Shown here: in pieces, positions 33,069 to 44,602 of the stretch
How the letters are laid out: each line of letters begins with the position of its first letter
How positions within the stretch are numbered: position 1 is the stretch's first letter
Source of the DNA: Dermacentor variabilis
Taxonomy: Eukaryota; Arthropoda; Arachnida; Ixodida; Ixodidae
Assembly (NCBI RefSeq): GCF_050947875.1
Contig: NC_134573.1
Span: 65,201,815 to 65,265,814, forward strand
Reading direction: 5' to 3'
DNA length: 64,000 nt
Position numbers and translations under genes: made by a program
Notes under the pieces: generated by a model
What the model was told of the DNA's origin: nothing
Databases searched by the model: none
The model's input: only the letters and a program-made list of their open reading frames with translations

Positions 33069-33130
33069 TAAAATTAACTGGTAGACGCATTTACTGGCTA
33101 TTTCTCGTAATGCATAGTAATTTTACAGTA

Positions 33131-33171
<41 letters not shown>

Positions 33172-33272
33172 GTATATGTGTGTGTGTGTGTGTGCGTGTG
33201 TGTGTAATATTACTGTAAAATTACTATGCATTACGAGAAATAGCCAGTAAATGCGTCTACCAGTTAATTTTA
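33069..33272. repeat. Perfect 69-bp inverted repeat with a microsatellite core
   Basis: Bases 33,069-33,137 (starting TAAAATTAACTGG) and 33,204-33,272 are exact reverse complements over 69 bp by hand comparison. The 66-bp core is (CA)n(TA)n(TG)n and is itself nearly self-complementary, so the whole 204 bp can fold. It is either a genuine foldback/MITE or a cloning or assembly artefact. Confidence 0.85.
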
Positions 33273-33289
33273 TCTTTACAAGGCGCACA

Positions 33290-33915
33290 CGTAATCATCA
33301 GTCACACGTAGTGAACCATGGTGGAGCAAAATTATTTGAACCTATAGCCTACACATGACATGACGTATTATGACGCTTGAAAAGAAGAAAAAGAAAAGGA
33401 AAACGAGCGTTCAATAATTATTCTCGAGGCTTCTAACTGGACTAGGAACGTAAAAACTTTTTCAGACATGACACTTAATGAGCATCCCTTTCCACTTCCA
33501 AGAAATATAACCATGTAACTTGCAGCTGTGTCGGGACAATGGGAAGCATAGCCGATAGCGGCCATATCACACCTTCTAAAACTTGATTAAGATTTTTTTT
33601 TACAAAAGCTGTGTTTGATGCAACTAGTTTAACTTCGCGCAGAGGTTTTCATAGCGTTCCACCTATTTCCGCTATATTTGATCTCGATGACATTTGTAGC
33701 TCGGCCAGGGCAATGGTTTAAATTCTGCCCCATTCGTTAGACATACTCGCAACGCCATAGTGCACGCACACACGTAATTTATTACACACAGCCTCAATTA
33801 CCCCACACACTTTTAACTTTGCCTTCACATCACCCATTACCTCGTCCTCATATATTGACACCAGACACGATAAAGTTGACTCGTTTCGTCCCCTGACGAC
33901 ACCAGAACCCAATAT
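33290..33915. other. Unassigned sequence
   Basis: No gene or repeat recognised. Minus-strand frames of 65-78 codons lack motifs. Confidence 0.4.
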
Positions 33916-33918
33916 ACG

Positions 33919-34031
33919 TTGCTTAAATGATATTGCGCGACATAAAAACGACACGGACGTGTCGTTTTTATGTCGTGTCGTTTTATGTCGTGTCGTTTTT
34001 ATGACGTGTCGTTTTTATATCATTTAAGCAA
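33919..34031. repeat. Inverted repeat enclosing a TGTCGTTTTTATG tandem array
   Basis: Arms TTGCTTAAATGATAT (33,919-33,933) and ATATCATTTAAGCAA (34,017-34,031) enclose about four units of TGTCGTTTTTATG (33,960-34,016). On the left there is one inverted unit (CATAAAAACGACA). Confidence 0.8.
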
Positions 34032-34034
34032 TGG

Positions 34035-34800
34035 ATTACCAACTTGCCCGGAATGCTGCTCCCAATATACGTATCCCGCATAAAAATAAAGAGCAATAAA
34101 CGAGGCTTAAATAGTTATTCGTAACGCTCCCAAGTAAGACAGAAACGTCAGAGCTTCGCGACAAATTCCACTTAAGCTGCGCCCACTCTTCCTAAATGTA
34201 AAACTTGTGAAGTGCGGAGTACTCTCGTGAACTTGGGAAACGTATATATACCTGATAATGGCGGTTTGACACTTTCGAACGCTTGCTTAAGATTTAAAAA
34301 AAAAAGTCAAATGTATTTTTTTCTTTTGCAAAAGCTGTATTTGATCTACACGCATTCAACATCGGACACGAACTAGGGACACCATTCGTCATACATATGT
34401 TAGCAAATATTTAACCTCGGTTGTAATTGTAATTATGCAAAGCCGCGGTATAAATTTACGCCACTCGTAAAACACCGCTAATAACGTTCCAATCCACTTG
34501 CACAGGTAAATCTATTGCAAAGTGGCGCATTTAACCCACCTACTTCGAACGTTGCCTAAACATTACATTACACATACTGTGCCCCTAATCTTTCCCAAAT
34601 ATCAACATGGCACCTCGTTTAGTTCACCGAAGACAGGGGAAAAACAAACTGCGAGCCTCGCATGACGAGCAAATGTAGGGGGGAAATGAGGGCTCAGTGA
34701 TCATTTACAACGTTACATTGAAAAACAAGTACACCAAGTACACTCTGCCCCTCTACATTTGTCAGTACGGGGGGGGGGGGGGGGGGCTACTGGCAAATGG
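34035..34800. other. Unassigned sequence
   Basis: No gene recognised. An 18-base G run is near 34,769-34,786. Confidence 0.4.
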
Positions 34801-34802
34801 GA

Positions 34803-35301
34803 ATTTTGGGAAGTTACCGCAAGCGAAACACGGGACTTGAAGAAAGGGACGACACGAAGCTAACACGATGAACTTGGCTATTCACTACCGGTGTGTGGGC
34901 TGCTCTCCTTTGTTTTCAAAGACTGAGATTATCGGCAGAAGAAATGGCCAGCTGGAAAGAGAGATTGTAGAGGCAGTGGCCATGCGACGCTTTAACGATG
35001 GTGTTTGCATTAGCTCGCCGTCAGTTGCGGTTTCTCAGAAAGAACCTTTCTTTCTTTTCATGTGATACACACGTGTTCGGTGCCTCAGCAGTCTGTCAGA
35101 GTTTCCCTAGTATTTTGATCGCACACCTGTTTAAGGTCGCTCTGTGTTTTTTATTGGCTATTACGTTGCTTTTCGGGTGCACACGTGTATTTGACCTATA
35201 TAAGCTTGGCGTTCGTTTCATTAAGTCATCAGTTGTCAGTACCGCTTCATGTCGTCCTTTTCTTCAAGTCGACTGTTTTGCTTGCGGTAACTTCCCAAAA
35301 T
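34803..35301. mobile_element. 499-bp element with ~58-bp inverted termini
   Basis: The left arm 34,803-34,860 (ATTTTGGGAAGTTACCGC...GACACGAAGC) matches the reverse complement of 35,244-35,301 at roughly 50 of 58 positions. No clear target duplication. The interior contains a TATA-like CCTATATAAG near 35,196 and a chance open frame. Probably a non-autonomous DNA element; superfamily undetermined. Confidence 0.6.
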
Positions 35302-35397
35302 CATGAATCCCCAACTGGCCTACACCCACACTATGCTATGTTCTTTAGCTTGCCCCTAATGCATAGGACAGGTGCGCTTTTTTTTTTTTTTTTTGTC

Positions 35398-35500
35398 ATT
35401 TCAACTCCATCCAAGTGCGGCCACCGCGGCCGGGATCTGATTCCGCGACCACGTGCTTAGCAACGCTACGCCATAGCCGCTAAGCCACCGCAACAGGTAG
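35398..35500 (-). repeat. tRNA-derived SINE head (minus strand)
   Basis: On the minus strand the A-box-like GTGGCTTAGCGGCTATGG is followed by GCTAAGCACGTGGTCGCGG and a degenerate B-box GAATCAGATCCC, then CGGCCGCGGTGGCCGC. It is the same family as the SINE at 58,804-59,035. The body is missing beyond a T-run near 35,376-35,394. Confidence 0.6.
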
Positions 35501-35576
35501 CGTGTTCCGTAATTTGGCGCGCGATTTTGTTCAGCCGCTGCCAGCGCGCGCCAAACGCTTGGATGCTACCAGATAC

Positions 35577-36735
35577 TATTGGGGGCGAGCACCACCACTG
35601 GAAAAGCTGGCGCCGCCGTCGGCGTCACGTGGTATGAGGGATCACGTGGACCCAGTGGCCGCGTCGGCTGCTTCCGAAGCACGTAAGCGAGCTGAAAACG
35701 AAAGTTTGAAGTCCCACCTGTGCAGCAGTTCTGGTTAAGTGGGGAGGTTTTCCCACTTCGGGTGTCCATTCGACAACACTTGGAAGCGCTATAATAGGTA
35801 GTAGCTGCATTTGAAGGCGTCCAACATGGTGGGGTACTGCTCGGTGCCGCAGCGCCGGAGGTACGCAACGGAGCCCAGTTTCAGACTTCACACGTAGCCG
35901 CAGGACAATTAAGAAGCTGCGTGAAGGTTGGATCGCGAAAGTTAGAAGCGTCAAACAGCCATCGGGTACAACTTGGGCGTGCAGCAAGCACTTCTACGAA
36001 AAAAATTTCTGCTACGGCATCGGGGCTGCGACGTTCGATGAGTAGCCGAAAGCGCGCTGAGACGTTCGCCCGCGTACGTTGCCAGGCTAATGTCATGAAG
36101 CCTTTGTCTATGATCATGTTGATGCTATATAGTTGCAAGTTAACATGGCATGAAAAGGGAACGGTAAGAAGCACATAAAAAAAGGCATGGCATATGCTCA
36201 TGTTTGTGTTAGCACCAAACAATAAACGTACTGTATTAAGAAAAAGAAGTAGCGGGAAATTGCTCGCTGTGAAGACAGATAAACATACAATGCGGTGCAA
36301 ATTGAGAAAGAATGGTATTGAAACGTCCAAGAATTTAGAGGAAGAAAAACCAAAAAGATTGAATCGTCGCGGTGGCACATTAAAAAAAATATTATTGAAC
36401 ACCTTTGATAGCGCTCGCGCAAAAGCGGTTGCATGTGTACTGTCAGATGTCGGCTGCGGCCTAAAACTCACGGCACCGTGCAAAAACGCGCTCGCAGAAA
36501 AAAGTGAAACACTCTGCGCGGCCATGCATGCAGACGCGCAGTCGGTCTCTGCGAACCCGTGCGATCGCTGCATTGAGGCTTCATTCTGTTATGTTCCACT
36601 CGGTTATACAGACAGCCCACTATAAGAACATATTTTCACATAATTTGCTCTTAGCGATTGCCTATCTTTCACGCGAGGAACCGGTTCGGGGGTCTCGACA
36701 GCGGCGACCACGTGCAGTTGGTTTTCACTGTGCGT
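35577..36735 (+). mobile_element. THAP-bearing repeat, copy 2 (3'-truncated)
   Basis: Opposite orientation to copies 1 and 3. It starts TATTGGGGGCGAGC and carries GTATGAGGGATCACGTGG near 35,630, then the THAP exon at 35,826. The body runs collinear with copy 1 read backwards (ATAAACGTACTG, CACCGTGCAAAAACGCG, CGGTCTCTGCGAACCCGTGCGATCGCTGCATTGAGGC shared in diverged form). It stops near 36,735, about 230 bp short of the far terminus seen in copy 1. Confidence 0.55.
35826..36045 (+). pseudogene. Decayed THAP exon, copy 2
   Basis: From the ATG at 35,826 the frame starts MVGYCSVPQ and soon meets TAG and TAA codons. After a frame change it continues as a THAP end, with ACSKHFYEKNFCYG giving the C-x2-H pair. 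As in copy 1 the second cysteine of the first pair is gone, so the loss probably predates the split of these copies. No function is expected. Confidence 0.55.
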
Positions 36736-36739
36736 AGAC

Positions 36740-38580
36740 GGTAAAAAAGCAGAAGCCCAACTCGGGCTCCCTGCGGGAACCATATACAGTAACTCTAACA
36801 CCGCATGACCACTTGACGCCACCTGCCGCGTAGTGTACACATCACATTCATTTCATTTTCTTGGGTTTAAGTACTTTGTCAAACACACAGCTATAGCTAG
36901 TTGATTTGGTCGGACATTAAATTATTTTATTGGCCTTCTATAAGTGGATTCTTCTATGACATGTACGTTTTCGCAGGGTGAGTAAAACTAACCCACCTTA
37001 AAATGTAAACATTTGGTATGCCTTATCAATATGTAGCGGGTCTGAAGCACGGTCCTTACAAAAGTGTAACAAGTATTCTTTCAGAGCAACATCAATCGGT
37101 CACTCCAAACGTGTCGTCTACACTGTTTGTAAGTATACGAACTGCAGGATCTGTGTTTCGTGAAGATCCATATATAACTGGACTTCGCTTTGTACCTGCA
37201 ACATGCAACACTCAAGCTTGTGAACAGCTAAGCGCACCACTATAAAGCTACAGTCAATGAGGCAGTGCTGCGAATGATTACACTGTTTGTCACCGATGTC
37301 AGACGAATGAAGCCGAGCATACGACATTTCACCAACAGAACTGCATAATCTAGCTGACCAGCGCGCCATCCAGACAGCCACGTAGTCAAATAGTTGCAGA
37401 CGGGTACAGCCTACTCCGACCCGCCAAAGAGGGCCAGTCACACAATACCTTTTGTAGTCAATTCTTAGAATCAACTGGTGTCTTCCGAACCTGAAAGACC
37501 AATTGTTTAGTGGAATGGCACGGGTTCTTGCGAAAAAAACGCAACTCCGTTCAGTGGGACCTTGAGCAGCTCTCGACGTTGTTCAGGCTAAAAACATCTT
37601 TTATTCATACCATTGCTGTTGTCAACCGGCATTTATTGGAAATTTGAAGGGGAAGGGGGGGGGAGGCGCTGTCTGGATTTTCCAGAGCCCACAACCCGAT
37701 TTTTTATACAACTGCTTAAGGCACGAAGAACAGCAGGCACGCAGCCTACTTTTTGTTAAAGTATTTCCGTGCAGCTCAGGGGTACCGTCAAGTTCGTACA
37801 AAATAAATGTGATTACAGTTTTTTGTTATTATATGTTTAGGTCGTGCAAACGAACACGAACTTGTTCAAGCTGGTCTACCCCGTAATGTTTTCGCTCGGA
37901 GTTGAATCGGCAATGAACCGTTGAACTGGAACGAAAGCCGGAACTAAATATAGTTTCACTTCGACACTCTGGGTAAAACATGTCTCACGCGAAGTATTAT
38001 CGGACGCACCGGGTGTATCCTGTTCGGTAATACCGCATGCATCCGGCTTCAAGGTGAAGGAACAATTCTTGGTTTATCGCTTGTGGTTTAAATTTGAGCA
38101 GCAGGTAGTCGAAGTTGACGTACACGAGAATGTACACGGGAGTCCAAGCAGGATAACGGCCTCCAATTAAGCAGGTTGGTGTTGGAGCGTTCAAGAAGTC
38201 GCAGCGCGGAGAAGTGCGGATAAAAAGACGGCGGAACGGTCACGTGCACGAGGCGAGCACTTGTGCTTTCTCCTATTCCCCCTTTCGCCGCAGCCACAAC
38301 AACAGAAGTTCTTTAAGCATGTGTATTCGGTCTTTCCAGCTGCTTGGTACATGCTTCAGCAAGACAAATACCTATAGATCACAACAGAATCTGAGCCGCA
38401 TTGTGTGCATGATGCGAAGCCTGAACACAAACGAAAACCCATGAACACACGCACGCACGCACGCACAGATACGCGCGCACACACACGCAAAAGCATGTGG
38501 AAGCAGGAGCTGTAGTCAAGTGAGGGCGCTGGCTTGCACAAGGGACCTTCGTGGAGGTGTTCTTCTCAGCATCTTTAGAC
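36740..38580. other. Unassigned sequence
   Basis: No gene, RNA or complete element recognised. A G-rich stretch is near 37,650-37,665 and a CGCA/CACA-rich patch at 38,450-38,490. Open frames show no domain. Confidence 0.4.
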
Positions 38581-38585
38581 GTGCT

Positions 38586-38672
38586 TCCGCGGCCTAATGT
38601 TAAGGCAGCGGGATTCCGTGCTGGGGGAACAGGTCTCGAAACCAACCATCAGACATGTCATTTCTTCATCAT
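38586..38672 (+). repeat. tRNA-derived SINE head
   Basis: A-box-like GCGGCCTAATGTTAAGG (38,589-38,605), a middle GGGATTCCGTGCTGGGGGAAC, and B-box-like GGTCTCGAAACC (38,632-38,643). The boxes and spacing resemble a decayed tRNA-type promoter of a second SINE subfamily. Confidence 0.5.
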
Positions 38673-38674
38673 GA

Positions 38675-39175
38675 ATATATGAAGCAGTTCGCTTCGCAGG
38701 AGGCTTCACGAGCAGCCCCTTACACGCAAGACGAGGCGGCGCACAAACAAACAAATATTTAATGAACCGAACTGCAGGACCGGTTAACAGGCTCACCGAC
38801 TACAACGCGGGAATGAACATGCCTCCGGCCCCGGCCGAGCCCACTCGCCACAGACGTGCGCGCTTGCCACGGAGGCCTCCTCGCGATGAGCAGCTCCGTT
38901 ATTAGTTAAGCCTTGGCCACCACGACATCTTTGGCACGTCCGCGCTGTCAAATGTGGTGTAATTGTCACGTGATGTGTCAGTTCATTGATGCTCTGCGTC
39001 AATTCTTAAGAAGCGTAGCGTATATTTCAGTCGGGAGGTGGCACTGCCATACTTTCTTGTATCAATGTGTGTTAAGTGGAGGGACGTTCTAGAATAGGGG
39101 GGGGGGGGGGGGGGTTAATATTTACTGTAGATGCGGGAGTATTTAGTGGCTGAGAAATCCGTATTTATGAGAAAT
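38675..39175. other. Unassigned sequence
   Basis: GC-rich then anonymous. An 18-base G run is near 39,096-39,114. No gene recognised. Confidence 0.4.
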
Positions 39176-39179
39176 AGCG

Positions 39180-39681
39180 GTACCTGACACCGACAAAAGA
39201 TACCGATAGCGAGCGGGGCTATACCAATCCAGGTGCAACCAAATTAGGGAGACCCACTACAAGCTTCAACAAAAGACACTCCCTCATCAGAACAGAAATT
39301 GGCCTCCCTGGTGCAGTATTCGACCAATCCCTCCCAAATTATTCATCCGATAAACCAATGGCCCTCAGTTCCCAGCAGCTGCGGAGCACCTGACCAAGGC
39401 GGCGGTCAGACCTGTAACGCAGCAGGGCGTTCTAAAAATCTCTGGACTCGGACAGGCCACCAATGGAAACTGACCCTGGCAATCTTTGACACCCGAACTC
39501 TGTCGAGTGACGATAGCTCAGCAAGAGTATTTGAGGAACTATCAGACATTGCTTGGGATATCATTTTCTTTAGTGAGATTAGAACTGGTGAGGCTTATAC
39601 AGTGCTGACTAAAGGCCATGTCCTCTGCTATAGAGGTCTCCCAGATAAGAAGCAATACGGGGTAGTATTCCTAATCCATAA

Positions 39682-39759
<78 letters not shown>

Positions 39760-40735
39760 CAGGCAACATTGGCGAATTCTACAGCATTGATGAGAGGGTA
39801 GTAGTAGTAGTAATCAAACTTAATAAGGGGTATAGATTAAAGGTAGTACAAGCCTACATTTTAACATCCAGTCACGATGATGATGAAGTAGATCAGTTTT
39901 ATGAAGATGTTGAATTAGCGACGAGAAAAATGCAAACTCAGTATACTGTAGTCATGGGCCACTTCAATGCAAAAGTAGGAAAAAACACAGGCTGGTGAAC
40001 AAGCAATTGGCAACTACGGCGTCGATTCTAGGAACGCTAGAGGAGAGATGCTGGTAAAATTCGCGGAAAGGAATAAGCTGCGAATAATGAACGCCTTCTT
40101 CAGGCAGCGTAGCAACAGAAAGTGGACCTGAAAAAGCGCTAATGGTGAAACAAGAAATGAAATTGATTTCTTACTTTGTGCCGATCCCAGCATAGTGAAG
40201 AATGTTGAAGTGTTAGGTAGAGTAAAGTGCAGTGATCATAGCTTGGTGAGGTCTAGGATTCACCTCAATTTGAAGAGAGGAAGAGTAAAATTGGTCAGGA
40301 AGAAACAGGCCAACCTAGACGCAGTAAAGGTAAAAGAAGACCAATTCAGGCTGCTACTTGCAAACAAATATGCAGCCTTAGAAAGAGAGATGAAGATGAC
40401 ATAGAGGTAATGAATGAAACCGTAATTAGGCTGGCATCAGAGGCAGCAATTGAAGTGGCAGGTAACGCACCCATGCAACCAGTAGGCAAGCTCTCTCAAC
40501 TAACAAAGTACCTAATAAAGAAATGACAAAGAATAAAAGTGTCGAACTCACGAGATAAGATAGAATTCGCGGAACTGTCAAAACTGATCAACAAGGAGAA
40601 AACAAGGAATATTCGAAATCATAACGTGAGGAAGACTGAGTAAACCGTAAAAAAATGGACACAGCATGAAATCAGTGAGAAGGAAGCTAATTACTACATT
40701 CAGTCATCTTCAAGCGTATGCATCTGTAATAAAAG
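39180..40735 (+). pseudogene. RTE-like LINE, endonuclease portion only
   Basis: From about 39,370 the plus strand encodes an apurinic-endonuclease-type domain as found at the start of RTE LINE proteins: IFDTRTLSSDD, WDIIFFSEIR (metal-binding glutamate), VVMGHFNAKVG (the usual GDFNA aspartate replaced by histidine) and CSDHSLVRSRI (catalytic SDH). The segment upstream (AGACCCACTACAAGCTTCAAC) resembles the element's leader. The domain is broken by a (TA)n array at 39,683-39,758 and by several stops. The sequence ends near 40,735 before any RT, so it is 3'-truncated or interrupted. Inactive. Confidence 0.75.
39683..39758. repeat. (TA)n microsatellite inside the LINE endonuclease
   Basis: About 75 bp of TA between FLIHK and the resumed frame GNIGEFYSIDERV. 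It has expanded or inserted within former coding sequence. Confidence 0.95.
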
Positions 40736-40784
40736 CAATCAAGAAAAATCATTTATTTATCTAATCTAATATATACCTAGTCGA

Positions 40785-41476
40785 CAGTAAACTCTCAGTT
40801 GAACGAGCGTCAGTTTAACGAATATTTTAGAATGTAACGAGGTTTTTATAAGATCTCCGGTGGTTTCCCCATGCATTCTATGCAAAAATCTGAATTTCTG
40901 AATAGTGAATATTTCATTTGAACGAACTTGATCAGTGGACTCTGGCAACACTTCGTTAGACGAGTATGTGCAGTGCGACAGTGAGCTCGTTACCGGTGCT
41001 GAACTATCAGATCTGGAAATTCTTTCCAGTACGTGTTCATCCAGAACAAGAAGAGTGCGACGAGGAAGATGCAATGGTAGACTCAGATTCCAATACTTAA
41101 ACTCTCGCCGAGGCTGTAGGATGCCTTGAAAATTTGCGAGACTTCGTGTCTCAGCAACAAGCTGTGCCAGAGGAAGTGCACAAAAAACATAGACTCTCTG
41201 GACAGCTTTGTGACTTCTTGCACTTTCAGAGCACCAGTGCAAATTAAAATTGCAGATTTTTTTTTCCAAAATGAGATAGGCAGCAACGTAACTGTTGTAC
41301 ACTCGCATGCTATGTTGATGTATATAACTCCACGAATCGCATTTCACACATTTGACTCGGTATCTGCTGTACCCTACGTTGTTCCATATTCTCGTGAATA
41401 TTCTGTTTAGTGTACTTTCAGTCTGGCGAACTATTTCCTTGGGTCCCTTGAAGTTCACTCAAGTGAGAGCTCACTG
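40785..41476 (+). mobile_element. Internally deleted pogo/Tigger element
   Basis: Left end CAGTAAACTCTCAGTTGA, followed by GAACGAGCGTCAGTTTAACGAA-type subterminal repeats. The reverse complement of the right end is CAGTGAGCTCTCACTTGA, matching at about 15 of 18 positions. Between them only the acidic C-terminal tail of a pogo-type transposase survives, in two frames near 40,935-41,230: ELVTGAELSDLEIL, then ECDEEDAMVDSDSNT, a stop, and TLAEAVGCLENLRDFV. The DNA-binding and DDE regions are absent. The TA target is not preserved. Confidence 0.6.
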
Positions 41477-41479
41477 TGC

Positions 41480-42595
41480 TCTGTTTTAATAATTTAGAGC
41501 GCATTTGATAAAGCGCTCGGTATAAGCACGCTTTGACACTAACTCCTCGCAGTTCATTTTGCCACGCGGTTGTCGGTGCTATCAAAAGCAGGTGGCAGAC
41601 GCGTGGAACGGCTCGGAAATTTGTGATGCACAGAGTGACCTTCTCGCTGCTTGTTATCGCGCATATGTCGCAGCAGGGTCGCATTCCACAGTCGTTCAAT
41701 ATACACATAGCACTTGAGCCCTGTTACTTGCATGCGACCAGACAAGTAATAGAGCGAAGTGTTATTAGTGATCGACAGGTATATCATAGAACACGATGTT
41801 GTTGCGAAATTTGAGCGATAGCAAACTATCAGTAAACGCAATATCTTTCTTTGAGGAGTATTTAAGCGAAAAAAACAGCGCGGGTCTTTGTGCGCTCATT
41901 TGCGTAATGAACACATGCATTTGAGCCCAGAGCCCGCGAACTTATGACTGTGACACCTTTGTGGACTGCGCCAACCAAAAGAAACATTCGGCATAGACAC
42001 TTAAAACTACTTACATGTGGGAATGCGAAAGAATGATAGTAGTACCTTTTGTGAAATGTCTCTTCCGTGCGTTCCTTCTCCGTGCGAGCTCTCGCCTGCG
42101 CTCTAACTGATCCTCGGTGAGGGCAAATCGGAAGCAGCAGAAGCTTTATGCGGGCGAGTTGGTTTTGCATACCCGATGAAAAGAGCGCTACGAAGACGCG
42201 GACTAAAAGAAGAACATGTACGACGGACAAGGCGCTACTTCCAACTAAATGTTTTTTTTAAGAAACAGGACTTTAAATAGATGCAACCAAGAATGGCCCA
42301 TCGTGACATCACGACCTCCCTATCTCATTAGAAAAGCTGTCCCTTTTTCGGTAAGCGTCACTGAAAGGCAACTAATGCACGTGCAGGGCAAATCAAAACG
42401 CGCTCGCTGGCCCACGATCGAGTTCATAAATCCAATAAGGACTGCTCAGCGCCGTTCACTTGGACATTAATGCACTTTTATTTTATAAACTCATTTTATG
42501 CACTCGTGACGTGGCGCCACCTTCTCCCCATTGGCTGCGCCGTCACGTGCCCAGTGACGTACGCACTAGGCACACCTTCGGTCAACCAAAACCGT
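41480..42595. other. Unassigned sequence
   Basis: No gene or repeat recognised. Open frames on both strands overlap with no domain. Confidence 0.4.
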
Positions 42596-42599
42596 GAAG

Positions 42600-42690
42600 C
42601 CGCAGTGCCGTCGAGGAAGCGTGCTCGTCTCGAACCCCGGAAGTCCCGGGTTCGGTTCCCACCCAGACCGAAACTTACCAAATGTTCTTT
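42600..42690 (+). repeat. tRNA-like SINE fragment
   Basis: GGAAGCGTGCTCGTCTCGAAC followed by B-box GGTTCGGTTCC (42,649-42,659) and CCACCCAGACC, similar to the head of the SINE at 1,500-1,685. The A-box region is degenerate. Confidence 0.5.
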
Positions 42691-42871
42691 TCAAGGTGAT
42701 TAATTTAGTTTGTCTACAGGAAAATGCCTGAGAAATTTGACGTAAATCCAGGCATTTTTTGAAGTGTTCTTACAGTTTGCGCCGTTTGCCATGTTTGGTA
42801 CCATTATTCGTTGACGCTGCCGACTATATAACGCCGGATTTTCAGGGCATATTATAATGATTTCGCATTAA

Positions 42872-43685
42872 AGGGACAATAAGGGCAAATATTAAGTCAA
42901 GCTAAAGTGACAGATTAGTGCTCTAGAATCTCTAAGGCATCAGTATTATTGCGAACAGGGCCTTAGTAATCTAGAAATTGAGGAAAATGCTGGACACGAT
43001 TGGAGACTCCTCCGGGATATTCAAGCACTTGCGCGATGACGAAGGCACTCCTCATTTCAATTCTGTCACTAGAACTCCACCACTCGCTATATATACATCA
43101 CTGTATTGCATTATAGGACGAAATAAAATGCCACTTGTCCAGTTCTATTTCCCTTTTAGAAAAAATAAGAATTCGTTGTCATTACTCTTGACAACGACGC
43201 GCGTGGTCGGAGGGTTTAGTTTTCGCTCGACTCTGCGCCGCCCGCACTATCGCGTTTCAGAAGTTCCGTGGCTCAGGAAACTGGCACAAACTTCTAGTAG
43301 CAGCAAATTACACTTCATGTGATGTCGCGGTATGCCCGAACGGTCCACACCACTTGACCACGAGCAGCTGCAGCGTCGAATCTACGGCTCTGTTGTGGTT
43401 CGCTTTCTCCACGACCGGTCGTTTGCGTTTTGTGCAAAGCATCGCACCGCTGTCTGTCTGGCGCCGCTTTACTCAACGACGGCCACAACGGGCGGTGATG
43501 GCGTATGCAACGTCACCACTCCACCGGTTGGGTGGCGCGAGATTTGAATTGCGATAGACGAATTCGGACCCTTCAGTTGCAGTTTTCCCGTAAAGCCCTT
43601 TCTTGGAACGAGACTAGCGCTGCGAGGTGTCCGGAATGCTACTTTAACAGTCCACGTCCACTTAGTATTTGCCTTTACTGTCCCT
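42872..43685. mobile_element. 814-bp TIR element, TTAA-type
   Basis: Left end AGGGACAATAAGGGCAAATA, preceded by TTAA (42,868-42,871). The reverse complement of the right end, AGGGACAGTAAAGGCAAATA, is a close match over about 27 bp. The right flank is CGGA rather than TTAA, so the duplication is lost or the boundary is off by a few bases. The AGGG start resembles the TTAA elements X1/X2 but the sequence is different. No intact transposase. Confidence 0.65.
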
Positions 43686-43689
43686 CGGA

Positions 43690-44390
43690 AACACCGAAGG
43701 AAAGCAGAAAGGAACTACAGAAGTTTGCTGAACTGTGATGGGTTGGTGCACATCGGAACGAATCTCGCACAAACGCGTCTTTCGTCTAGCACTATACATC
43801 CCGTTTTTTCTGCGTTGTTGTTTGATTATCTCCCTCAAGTCACAAAGAAGCACGCTTGCTGCAGACGGCATTTGCCTAACCTTTATTCGCACCGCTCGCA
43901 ATCCCGTACCGCCATTGTGTTCCGGCATATAGATCAGCAGCTTTACTTCGCGGGCGGAAGAAGGACGTGCGTGAATGAATACTGCTGCACGACTCCTCGC
44001 CTGTTCTACTGCCGAGTCAAAACACGCGTTGCCAACAATTTCGGGGAGGGGGGGGACACTGTTGCCAACACGTGCGAACGCTGTACCACTGTTATTATTG
44101 CCCGTGACGATCGCCCACTCTCACAGAAGTACAGCGCGGATAGAGTGCATGTAAACAGCGACTCTCCGAGTCGGAGCTTGAAGGACACCTCCATGTTTGA
44201 GAATGGACAGCGATGGGCTGGTTGCACTGAAATAGCTGAAGACAGCCCTTGCAGTTTGCACTGAATGGAGAAAGCGAAATCGTCATTCACTCGACTGGGC
44301 AGAACGAAGCTACAAAGGAAGCCTCGTATGGGTTTCTCGTACGGGTTTCTCAGAAAAACAAAATAGAATTAAAACTTTGAAGATGGAGGA
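43690..44390. other. Unassigned sequence
   Basis: A 179-codon plus-strand frame (43,725-44,264) has no recognisable domain and is overlapped by minus-strand frames. I do not call it a gene. Confidence 0.35.
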
Positions 44391-44394
44391 AAAT

Positions 44395-44432
44395 TCGCCC
44401 TGGTCCGGTATTCGAACCTATGAGCTCCAACG
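44395..44432 (-). repeat. tRNA-like B-box fragment
   Basis: On the minus strand GAGCTCATAGGTTCGAATACC contains a good B-box (GGTTCGAATACC). Too short to name; probably a SINE relic. Confidence 0.3.
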
Positions 44433-44602
44433 GGTTTATGCGGGGAATGTGGGAGGGGGGTACAATAAAATAAAGATATGTAAATAAAGATTATAATATA
44501 TATATACGTTCCTGTCGTCAAACGGTATATCGATTTCATATTACTTCCGGCTGGCCTAGTCGAGCGAATTAGTTCACTCAGTTAAGTATGACCAGCCTAA
44601 AA

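Noticed and set aside
35881..36573. 230-codon minus-strand frame
   Set aside because: Antisense to THAP-repeat copy 2; the plus strand carries the recognisable THAP motifs.
43725..44264. 179-codon plus-strand frame
   Set aside because: No recognisable domain, overlapped by minus-strand frames of similar quality and adjacent to a TIR element; insufficient support for a gene.
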